This document shows positions 26,597-33,221 of a stretch of DNA of 64,000 nucleotides, piece by piece (positions within the stretch are counted from its first letter, which is position 1; each line of letters starts with the position of its first letter). A program made the translations under genes and the position numbers. A model generated the notes under the pieces. The model saw nothing but the letters and a program-made list of their open reading frames with translations. It was not told the origin of the DNA and made no database searches. The DNA is from Chryseosolibacter sp964532595. GTDB lineage: Bacteria > Bacteroidota > Bacteroidia > Cytophagales > Cyclobacteriaceae. Where the stretch lies: assembly GCA_964532595.1 (NCBI GenBank), contig CAZHIQ010000013.1, positions 21,537-85,536 of the forward strand. Direction: 5' to 3'.

Positions 26597-27298
26597 TTAG
26601 GGTTTACGGGTAGTCTTTTGTTCAATTCTCTTCTCGTAGGTGGTGCCCTGGAATATGCGCTGCACATAAACACCCGGAGTGTGAATCTGGTTGGGATCGA
26701 GTTCGCCCGGGGCGACGAGCTCTTCGACTTCGGCGATGGTTATTTTCCCCGCCGCGGCCATCATAGGGTTGAAGTTGCGCGCCGTGCCCCGGTAAACGAG
26801 GTTTCCGGCATGATCGCCCTTCCAGGCTTTGACAATCGCGAAGTCGGCCTTCAACCAGCGCTCCATCAGGTACATTTTTCCGCCGAACTCGCGGGTTTCC
26901 TTCCCTTTGGCGACTTCCGTGCCATATCCGGCCGGAGTAAAGAAGGCGGGAATTCCCGCCCCTCCCGCGCGGATGCGTTCCGCAAGCGTTCCCTGCGGAA
27001 TCAATTCCACTTCCAACTCTCCCGAAAGTAGCTGGCGCTCAAATTCGGCGTTCTCTCCTACGTAGGAGGATATCATCTTCTTCACCTGCCGTGTCTTCAA
27101 CAGGAGTCCGATGCCAAAATCGTCGACGCCGGCGTTGTTCGAAATGACCGTGAGCCCGGTTGTACCTTTCCGCAACAGCGCCTGAATACAGTTTTCCGGG
27201 ATCCCACAGAGGCCAAAACCACCCATCATCACTACCGCACCGTCGAATAAATCGCGGATCGCTTCGTCCGCATCGTTTACCACCTTGTAGAGAGCCAT
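26597..27298 (-). CDS. scoA: 3-oxoacid CoA-transferase subunit A
   Basis: Alpha subunit (233 residues) of the acetoacetate CoA-transferase. Family features are the glycine-rich VMMGGFGLCGIPENCI near the N-terminus, TVISNNAGVDDFGIG, the GTLAERIRAGGAGIPAFFTPAG block, and the C-terminal AEVEELVAPGELDPNQIHTPGVYVQRI. It is the first gene of the scoAB unit, used in ketone-body and branched-chain amino acid catabolism. It is preceded on its 5' side by repeat tract 2 (27309-27348), which would fall in its leader or promoter. Confidence 0.95.
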   Translation of the reverse strand: MALYKVVNDADEAIRDLFDGAVVMMGGFGLCGIPENCIQALLRKGTTGLTVISNNAGVDDFGIGLLLKTRQVKKMISSYVGENAEFERQLLSGELEVELIPQGTLAERIRAGGAGIPAFFTPAGYGTEVAKGKETREFGGKMYLMERWLKADFAIVKAWKGDHAGNLVYRGTARNFNPMMAAAGKITIAEVEELVAPGELDPNQIHTPGVYVQRIFQGTTYEKRIEQKTTRKP

Positions 27299-27308
27299 AG
27301 AGCGTAGA

Positions 27309-27348
27309 GGGTTGAAGGGTTAAGGTGTTAGAGAGTTAAAGTGTTCCT
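27309..27348. repeat. Degenerate 8-bp tandem repeat tract 2
   Basis: Five octamers: GGGTTGAA, GGGTTAAG, GTGTTAGA, GAGTTAAA, GTGTTCCT. It lies between the divergent scoA and gldC starts, 11 bp upstream of scoA. It shares GTTAAAGTGTTCC with tract 1. Confidence 0.75.
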
Positions 27349-27467
27349 CGTCCAATTTCATACCCGGTTGGTAGGGAAGTTACCGATTTCCGGGTTAAGA
27401 TGCCGGGTTTCCCTTTCGGGGAAAAATTGCGTAAATCGCAGGCGGGAAGCGCGAAAAACCAACTATC

Positions 27468-27800
27468 ATGAAGAAATCAACGATTCAGTTTACCGTACAC
27501 CTCGACGAGAAGAATATTCCGGAAAAAATCGAATGGGATGCCACCGATAAACCCGATCCGGGGATGTCGGAAACAAAATCGCTGAATATCGCCCTGTGGG
27601 ACCATCAACAGAAAAACACATTGCGCATCGATCTCTGGGCCAAAGACATGCCCGTTGACGAAATGAAGCGCTTTTACATCGATTGCCTCGGCGGCCTGGC
27701 CCAAAGCATACTCACCGCTACCGGCGATGAAGTCATGGCCAACGAAACCAGCGCCCTCTGCGAACGCCTCGTCGAGCATCTTAAAAAGGAAGGGATGTGA
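27468..27800 (+). CDS. gldC: Gliding motility protein GldC
   Basis: 110 residues without signal peptide or membrane segment; the sequence follows GldC throughout (KSTIQFTVHLDEKNIPEKIEWDATD, then IALWDHQQKNTLRIDLWAKDMPVDEMKRFYID). In Flavobacterium, GldC is a small cytoplasmic protein needed for normal gliding efficiency. Bacteroidota that do not glide also keep it, so gliding of this organism is not proven. It is a lone plus-strand gene flanked on both sides by 8-bp repeat tracts. Confidence 0.92.
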   Translation: MKKSTIQFTVHLDEKNIPEKIEWDATDKPDPGMSETKSLNIALWDHQQKNTLRIDLWAKDMPVDEMKRFYIDCLGGLAQSILTATGDEVMANETSALCERLVEHLKKEGM

Positions 27801-27808
27801 GGGCGGAA

Positions 27809-27847
27809 GAGTTAAATGTGAGAGTGCTAAAGTGCTAAAGTGTTAGA
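27809..27847. repeat. Degenerate 8-bp tandem repeat tract 3
   Basis: Units GAGTTAAA, TGTGAGA (7 nt), GTGCTAAA, GTGCTAAA, GTGTTAGA. It fills most of the 67 bp between the convergent gldC and ribF stops, where a terminator would be expected. Confidence 0.72.
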
Positions 27848-27867
27848 GCTGGCGCGATCATTCACGA

Positions 27868-28800
27868 CTAATGCTCCTTCAGCGCTTCCATCGCCTTTTC
27901 CCGATCTTCGTGAAGTTTTGCTTGCAGGCTTTCAAGGTCGGGGAAGGTTTCGTCGTTGCGAATGCGGGTGTGGAAGTGAATGGTGAGGGTGTCGCCGTAG
28001 ATGTCGTTGCGGAAGTCGAAGATGTTGACTTCGACGACACGGCGCGTACCCTGAAGTGTGGGCCGTGTGCCGATGTATAGCATACCCTTGTAGGTTTGGG
28101 CGGCATGAGCTACGGTGACGGCGTAAATTCCGTCGAAGGGTATGAGTTTGTATTTCGATTCGACGTCGATGTTCGCTGTGGGGAATCCAATGGTTCGCCC
28201 GATCTTGTCGCCGGTAACCACGCGTCCGGTGATGCGGTAAGGCTGGCCGAGGAAATGATTGGCCGTGGTCACATCTCCAACATCCAAGGCCTTGCGGATG
28301 GTGGTTGAACTTACGGCTACATTATCTACTTCCTGCCGCGGTATTTCTTCGACGTCAAAGCCGTAACGGGGGCCGTCTACCTTAAGCTGCTCAAAACTTC
28401 CTTCCCGGTTTTTTCCGAAGTGATGGTCGTAACCGATGACGAGTTTTCGTGTACCGATACGGTCTACGAGTATTTCCCGTATAAACTGCTCGGAGGAGAG
28501 ACGGGAAAATTCGCGGGTGAACGGGATACGGATGAGGTGCTGGATGCCCTGATCTTTGAGAAGATCGGCTTTTTCTTCAAAGGTGTTTAGCAGCCGCAGA
28601 GAGTCATCTTCGGGGTGAAGTACCAGACGAGGGTGCGGCCAGTAGGTGATGACAACCGTCTCCCCTCCGCATCTTGAGGCAGTTTCGCGCAGGCGGGCAA
28701 AAATTTTTTGGTGGCCCAGGTGTACGCCGTCGAAGGTGCCACTGGTCACCACCGCGCATTGAAGAGGTGTAAAATCGTCAATACCGTGATAAATCTTCAT
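27868..28800 (-). CDS. ribF: Bifunctional riboflavin kinase / FAD synthetase
   Basis: 310-residue bifunctional enzyme making FMN from riboflavin and then FAD. The N-terminal nucleotidyl-transferase domain shows SGTFDGVHLGHQKIF, the IGYDHHFGKNREG loop and VSSTTIRKAL. The C-terminal kinase domain shows TGRVVTGDKIGRTIGFPTANI and DFRNDIYGDTLTIHF. It is the last gene of the ftsX-DUF3098-uppP-truB-ribF cluster, a frequent order in Bacteroidota. It lies 64 bp beyond truB, so it may be co-transcribed. Confidence 0.95.
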   Translation of the reverse strand: MKIYHGIDDFTPLQCAVVTSGTFDGVHLGHQKIFARLRETASRCGGETVVITYWPHPRLVLHPEDDSLRLLNTFEEKADLLKDQGIQHLIRIPFTREFSRLSSEQFIREILVDRIGTRKLVIGYDHHFGKNREGSFEQLKVDGPRYGFDVEEIPRQEVDNVAVSSTTIRKALDVGDVTTANHFLGQPYRITGRVVTGDKIGRTIGFPTANIDVESKYKLIPFDGIYAVTVAHAAQTYKGMLYIGTRPTLQGTRRVVEVNIFDFRNDIYGDTLTIHFHTRIRNDETFPDLESLQAKLHEDREKAMEALKEH

Positions 28801-28864
28801 AGGCTGTCTATATAACCGCTATCGAACTGCAAATATCGCATAAAGATGGCGTTCCACCGGTGTA

Positions 28865-29539
28865 TCATTCGGTCGGATCGTGCGGTGGAGCGACGGCTTC
28901 AGGCGGCACAGCGTCGTCGACGTGAAATCCGCCAATGCGTGTGCGGCGCAGATCCGTGAGATAAGCGCCGACACCCAGCCTCTCGCCGAAGTCACGCGCT
29001 ATGCTGCGTATGTAGGTCCCTTTCGAACTGACAATCCGGAAATGGACCTCCGGCAGTGAAATGGCTGTGATTTCAAAAACGGAGATATCCACTTCTCGCG
29101 GCTTGAGTTCGATTTCTTTTCCCTTGCGCGCATACTGGTACGCGCGCTTGCCGCCAATGCGGATAGCGGAGTGAAGGGGTGGAAGCTGCATTTGCACCCC
29201 CGTGAGGGATCGCGCGGCTTCGTGGATCATCTCTTCGGTAACGTGCGAAACATCTTTTGCCTCCGTTACCTCTGTTTCAAGGTCGTGAGAAGGGGTTGAC
29301 TGACCGAGAACGAATTTGCCCGTATATTCCTTCTCAAGTCCCATGAACTCTTCAATACGCTTTGTCATCTTCCCGGTGCAGACAATGAGCAATCCGGTGG
29401 CCAGGGGATCAAGGGTACCGGCGTGACCGATTTTCTTCATCCCCAGGATACGGCGAAGTTTGTTGACGACATCGAAGGAAGTCCACTGATAGGGCTTGTC
29501 GATAAGAAGAACGCTGTCGATTGGTTGTTTTCCCATCAC
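28865..29539 (-). CDS. truB: tRNA pseudouridine(55) synthase
   Basis: 224 residues; makes pseudouridine 55 in the T-loop of tRNAs. The catalytic Asp is in KIGHAGTLDPLATGLLIV. LPPLHSAIRIGGKRAYQYAR and SSKGTYIRSIARDFG are further family motifs. The C-terminal PUA extension seen in E. coli TruB is missing; this short form is usual in Bacteroidota. Its start overlaps the uppP stop by 4 bp, indicating translational coupling. Confidence 0.95.
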   Translation of the reverse strand: MMGKQPIDSVLLIDKPYQWTSFDVVNKLRRILGMKKIGHAGTLDPLATGLLIVCTGKMTKRIEEFMGLEKEYTGKFVLGQSTPSHDLETEVTEAKDVSHVTEEMIHEAARSLTGVQMQLPPLHSAIRIGGKRAYQYARKGKEIELKPREVDISVFEITAISLPEVHFRIVSSKGTYIRSIARDFGERLGVGAYLTDLRRTRIGGFHVDDAVPPEAVAPPHDPTE

Positions 29540-30327
29540 ACCATGGCGAGTTCAATACCGAGATAGTACAGAATGAGAATTACACTTCCGACTACGATTC
29601 GGTAATACCCAAACAGTTTGAAGCCGTGGCGGGTGAGAAAGGTGATGAATGATTTAATTGCGGCCATGGCGACGAGGAAGGCTACGATGTTACCCACGAT
29701 AAGTGAGGTAACTTCACCCGAACCAAACGTGTAGCCATCGCGGTAAAAGTTGAACATTGAAAGCACGGTAGCTCCGAACATAGTAGGGACCGCGAGAAAG
29801 AAAGAAAACTCGGCGGCTGTCTTCTTGTCGAGCCCCTGCGTGAGTCCTCCGATGATTGTCGCCGCCGAACGTGACACACCGGGAACCATAGCAATCACCT
29901 GGAAGAAGCCGATTTTAAAAGCCTTCGGATACGTTACCTCGGTCCCCTGAATCTTGTCGGTACGGAATATACGATCGACAAAAAGGAAGAAGATACCGCC
30001 GGCGAGCAACATGTAGCCGACGATGTCGACACGCTCAAGCATGGCATCGATGTAGTCTTTGAGGAGAAGTCCGAAAACAACAGCCGGGATAAAGCCGAGC
30101 AATATCTTGAAGTAAAAGGTCCACGACTGAAAAAAGCGTTTCCAGTACAGAACCACGACCGACAGAATCGCGCCTAGCTGTATTGCTACCGTAAACATTT
30201 TTGTAAAAGGATCGTCGGCGATGCCCATCAGCGAGGAGGCGATGATCATGTGGCCGGTGGAGGATACGGGTAAAAACTCGGTGAGGCCTTCGACGATGGC
30301 CAGAATAATTGACTCAGGAATTGTCAT
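29536..30327 (-). CDS. uppP: Undecaprenyl-diphosphatase (BacA/UppP)
   Basis: 263-residue integral membrane phosphatase recycling undecaprenyl pyrophosphate to the lipid carrier for peptidoglycan and other envelope polymers; it also raises bacitracin tolerance. Family signatures are EGLTEFLPVSSTGH near the N-terminus and VPGVSRSAATIIGGL in the middle, with about eight hydrophobic helices. It overlaps truB by 4 bp and follows DUF3098 by 24 bp in the operon. Confidence 0.96.
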   Translation of the reverse strand: MTIPESIILAIVEGLTEFLPVSSTGHMIIASSLMGIADDPFTKMFTVAIQLGAILSVVVLYWKRFFQSWTFYFKILLGFIPAVVFGLLLKDYIDAMLERVDIVGYMLLAGGIFFLFVDRIFRTDKIQGTEVTYPKAFKIGFFQVIAMVPGVSRSAATIIGGLTQGLDKKTAAEFSFFLAVPTMFGATVLSMFNFYRDGYTFGSGEVTSLIVGNIVAFLVAMAAIKSFITFLTRHGFKLFGYYRIVVGSVILILYYLGIELAMV

Positions 30328-30351
30328 TTTCTCTTCTAAAGAATCGACGCG

Positions 30352-30564
30352 TTAGCGCTGTTGGTTGTCGGAGGGGCGTTGCAGAATGGCGTAGATTTCG
30401 ATAATGAAGCCCGCAATAACGATGATTGGACCGAGGGTCAAGCCGAGAAAACCGAATCCGTGGGGGTTGCTGTCGAGCGACATAATAACAAACCCGGCTA
30501 CGAGAGTGATAATCCCTATGATCATCCACTGGTAATTTTTCTTGCTAAAAGGAAGCTGGCTCAT
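30352..30564 (-). CDS. DUF3098 small membrane protein
   Basis: I start at 30564 (MSQLPFSKKNYQWMIIG), giving 70 residues; the upstream in-frame Met would place the start inside the ftsX stop region. Two hydrophobic segments are separated by SLDSNPHGFG, and the C-terminus is polar. DUF3098 proteins are found almost only in Bacteroidota, typically between ftsX and uppP, as here. The function is unknown; the context suggests an envelope or division role. Confidence 0.85.
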   Translation of the reverse strand: MSQLPFSKKNYQWMIIGIITLVAGFVIMSLDSNPHGFGFLGLTLGPIIVIAGFIIEIYAILQRPSDNQQR

Positions 30565-30586
30565 AATATCGGTTGTCAAATTACGG

Positions 30587-31471
30587 TTAGTACAATTCAT
30601 CGAGTGACATCCCCAGGTATTTCCGGATGGAGAAGTATGTGCTTACAACTGCAATGAGCATACCTGCGGCTAGCAGGCAGCCAATGATGATCAGAAGCTG
30701 CTCTGGATTATGCAAAGCCGCCAGATCAGGTATTTTCTTTTGCGCGTAATCGGAGACAAGCCACATCAGGAGACCGGCAAGTACTCCGCTGAGAAGTCCA
30801 AGTCCGGCCGAACGCATCAAAAAGGGGCGTTGGATAAACCACTTCCGGGCGCCGACAAGCTGCATGCTTCGGATAAGGAAACGCTGCGAAAACAAGGCGA
30901 TGCGCAATGTGTTATTGATGAGAAGAACCACCGTCAGAATAAGGATGGCGATAACGCCGGCGAGTACCAGCGCGATACGCGTGATGTTTTCGTTGACTGA
31001 CTCGACAAGACCCTCGACGTAAAACACCTGAAACACGCCCCGCATTTCACGAATTTCCTTCTGGATCTGATCCATTTTCTCCCGGGTATGGAAGTCAGGC
31101 GAGATAGCGACCAGAAAGGCGTCGCGAAGGGGATTTTCGCCGAGAAACTGCGTGAAGTCTTCACCGGTATCGGCGATAAACTTTTTCGCGGCTTCATCAC
31201 GTGAAATAAAGGTGACAGCATCTTCACGGTCGTTGTCGACGTAATCCATCGCGAGAAGCTTATTGCGGATCTCCGATCGCTGCGTTTCCGAGACGTTTGA
31301 CGTGAGGTACACCTGAACGCGGATGTTTTGCCTGATCTGTTTTTCAAGTTCCTGCGACCAGGTGATCAACAGCCCGAAGAGGCCAATGACAAAAAGCGCC
31401 AGGGTGATACTGAATACAACACCAGTAGCGGGATAACCGCCGACATTCTTCTTTCGTGGACTCTTATGCAT
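30587..31471 (-). CDS. ftsX: Cell division ABC transporter permease FtsX
   Basis: 294 residues with four membrane segments and a periplasmic loop between the first two (about residues 45-180), the FtsX layout. In other bacteria FtsX with FtsE couples the divisome to peptidoglycan hydrolase activation. Recognisable stretches are NIRVQVYLTSNVSETQ in the loop and ALVLAGVIAILILTVVLLINNTLRIALFSQRFLIRSMQLVGA leading into the permease core. ftsE is not adjacent, which is normal in this phylum. It is the first gene of the cluster down to ribF. Confidence 0.93.
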   Translation of the reverse strand: MHKSPRKKNVGGYPATGVVFSITLALFVIGLFGLLITWSQELEKQIRQNIRVQVYLTSNVSETQRSEIRNKLLAMDYVDNDREDAVTFISRDEAAKKFIADTGEDFTQFLGENPLRDAFLVAISPDFHTREKMDQIQKEIREMRGVFQVFYVEGLVESVNENITRIALVLAGVIAILILTVVLLINNTLRIALFSQRFLIRSMQLVGARKWFIQRPFLMRSAGLGLLSGVLAGLLMWLVSDYAQKKIPDLAALHNPEQLLIIIGCLLAAGMLIAVVSTYFSIRKYLGMSLDELY

Positions 31472-31531
31472 AGGCGAAGAGGCAAATTTAGGAAAAGCAG
31501 TTGCCGCGGCAAGCCTTTTGGGTTGGGAAAC

Positions 31532-31563
31532 AAAAAAGCCCCGGTCAGTGGCCGGGGCTTTCT
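31532..31563 (-). terminator. Intrinsic terminator of the sigma/anti-sigma operon
   Basis: Plus strand AAAAAAGCCCCGG / CCGGGGCTTTC around a 7-nt loop. On the minus strand the stem is followed by TTTTTTG, immediately after the anti-sigma stop codon. Confidence 0.88.
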
Positions 31564-32379
31564 TTACTGCGCCGCATGGATCTTTTCGAGATCGTCGACA
31601 TCGGTAACTGGCTCCAGGGGGTGTATTGCGCCATCCCTTTCGTCCAGCAAATAGAAAGTGTCATTGTATTTGAGAACAGGCGTTGTGCCACGTTCAAAGC
31701 CTACGTTTATCACGGAATAGGCTGATGAGTCGAACGGTCCGTGGAGGTAGAGTAAATTTCCTTCATACTGGTAATGGAAGGTGTTTTTGCTTTCTCCAAC
31801 GGCTACAACGCGCAGTGATCGCCTCGCGGGGCCCGCGGGCGGAACAGGTTTTTGAGCGAGTGAAGGTCGGCTGTCTTCGGTACCCGCCGACGTTTGGTTC
31901 TTGTCAGGCTGAACAGAAACTTCAGGCGTGTGACGCGGCGCCTCTGCCTTCTTCTGGGACGGTTGCTCCCTGGCGGGTTCCACGGATTGTTCTGCAGCAG
32001 TCGATGTGGGCTGTTCTTCAACAGGCTTTTCAACACGTACCGGCTCCCTTATTGGAGCCTCAACCGAGGCCGGCATAGCATCCTGGTTCTGATTCAGGTA
32101 CCACATCGCACCCGCCGCGATGAACACGACCGCAACACCTACGGTTAGTTTTGTTCCAACAGAGTTGCCCTGCGAGGGGACCGGCACCTTGTTCAGCATC
32201 GCCTTCAATTCAGCTGCACGGGCCTGCCGTATTATCTCAACGACCTGTTTTTGCAGATCGTACTCGTTTTGCAGCGATGGGTCACCGTTGAGGCGAAGCT
32301 CAAAGGTCGACCGTTCCTCAGCGCTCATCCGGTTCGCGAGGTAATTGTCCAGTAATTCCAAATCCCGTTCTTCTGCCAT
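31564..32379 (-). CDS. Probable membrane anti-sigma factor
   Basis: 271 residues, family not firmly assigned. The N-terminal 70 residues are a charged helical domain with the pattern of anti-sigma factors (LLDNYLANRMSAEERSTFELRLNGDPSLQNEYD). One membrane segment follows (TVGVAVVFIAAGAMWYL, about 77-95). Next comes a Pro/Glu/Lys/Gln-rich linker of about 90 residues, then a short C-terminal beta-rich domain (SLRVVAVGESKNTFHYQYEGNLL to the end). It starts 4 bp after the ECF sigma factor gene, the usual arrangement for a cognate pair. The outside domain may sense an envelope signal; the ligand is unknown. A zinc-binding HxxxCxxC motif is absent. Confidence 0.75.
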   Translation of the reverse strand: MAEERDLELLDNYLANRMSAEERSTFELRLNGDPSLQNEYDLQKQVVEIIRQARAAELKAMLNKVPVPSQGNSVGTKLTVGVAVVFIAAGAMWYLNQNQDAMPASVEAPIREPVRVEKPVEEQPTSTAAEQSVEPAREQPSQKKAEAPRHTPEVSVQPDKNQTSAGTEDSRPSLAQKPVPPAGPARRSLRVVAVGESKNTFHYQYEGNLLYLHGPFDSSAYSVINVGFERGTTPVLKYNDTFYLLDERDGAIHPLEPVTDVDDLEKIHAAQ

Positions 32380-32383
32380 GATG

Positions 32384-32947
32384 TTAATCTAAAAAGTCCT
32401 GCTCCGAATATTGCGATTTCACCAACTCGTCCAGTTTCTTCTTGCACTTGTACTTCTTCGTCTTGGCTGTATCGGTGTTCGCGAACCCCAGCTTCTCCGC
32501 GATGTCCTGCATAGACATCTCGTCGAAATAGTAATACATTAAAACTCTCTTACAGGTCTCGCCCAGTTGATCCATGCACTGGGCGATGATCTTCACTTTT
32601 TCAGATGTCTCCATGTCTATCGACACGGACGAATCCTTTTCTTCATTGGAAAGGCGCTTTTTCCGGTCCAGCTCTTTCCGCCAAAGGTTCTGGCAGATAC
32701 TGTAAATGTAGGTACTGATCTTGGAGGTGAGGACCAGGTTACCCGACCGTGCCTTTTGCCAGAAGACTATGAGCGCTTCCTGATAAATATCGCGCGCCTC
32801 GTCCTCTGTTCCACTATTGGTGATGACAAGCTTGGTCATCATCCGATAGTATTTCTTGTACAACAGCTCCAGCGCCTTCTCATCGCCTCCCTGGATCCTT
32901 TTAAAGATCTCCTTCTCATTGATGCCGGAGCCTGATCTGAATACCAT
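32384..32947 (-). CDS. ECF-type RNA polymerase sigma factor
   Basis: 187 residues with sigma region 2 (ALELLYKKYYRMMTKLV, then EDEARDIYQEALIVFWQKA) and region 4 (GETCKRVLMYYYFDEMSMQDIAEKLGFANTDTAKTKKYKCKKKL). Group IV/ECF sigma factors direct RNA polymerase to stress or envelope regulons and are held by a membrane anti-sigma factor, here the adjacent downstream gene. The 5' region (32948-33115) holds a small inverted repeat CGACG-aaaaa-CGTCG at 32998-33012 but no clear housekeeping promoter, which fits autoregulation. Confidence 0.93.
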   Translation of the reverse strand: MVFRSGSGINEKEIFKRIQGGDEKALELLYKKYYRMMTKLVITNSGTEDEARDIYQEALIVFWQKARSGNLVLTSKISTYIYSICQNLWRKELDRKKRLSNEEKDSSVSIDMETSEKVKIIAQCMDQLGETCKRVLMYYYFDEMSMQDIAEKLGFANTDTAKTKKYKCKKKLDELVKSQYSEQDFLD

Positions 32948-33172
32948 TGTAATAGGGCTTAGTAACCTCGGTCGTTAACTTGTTTTATGTTATTTATCGA
33001 CGAAAAACGTCGTTTGTCGGTAAATCGCGACTTTCCTCACGGATAATTTTCTTTTCACATCGCCGAAAAATCGGGAAGTGAGAATAAGATACTGACTTTA
33101 GCGATAAAAAAGCGATTGCCGGCGGCAATAAAGGCGGATTCTTTACACGCGTACGTTGACATTGACATCAAA

Positions 33173-33206
33173 AATAAAAAAAGCCCCGATTATTCGGGGC
33201 TTTTGA
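33173..33206 (-). terminator. Intrinsic terminator of the membrane pyrophosphatase gene
   Basis: Stem AAAAGCCCCGA / TCGGGGCTTTT with a short ATTAT loop; on the minus strand it ends in TTTTTTTATTTT, directly downstream of the stop at 33222. Confidence 0.88.
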
Positions 33207-33221
33207 AAACCAGCGTGTTCA

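Noticed and set aside
26593..26673. 27-codon N-terminal extension of scoB
   Set aside because: It overlaps the scoA 3' end and lacks family similarity; MLDKTGIA is the expected start.
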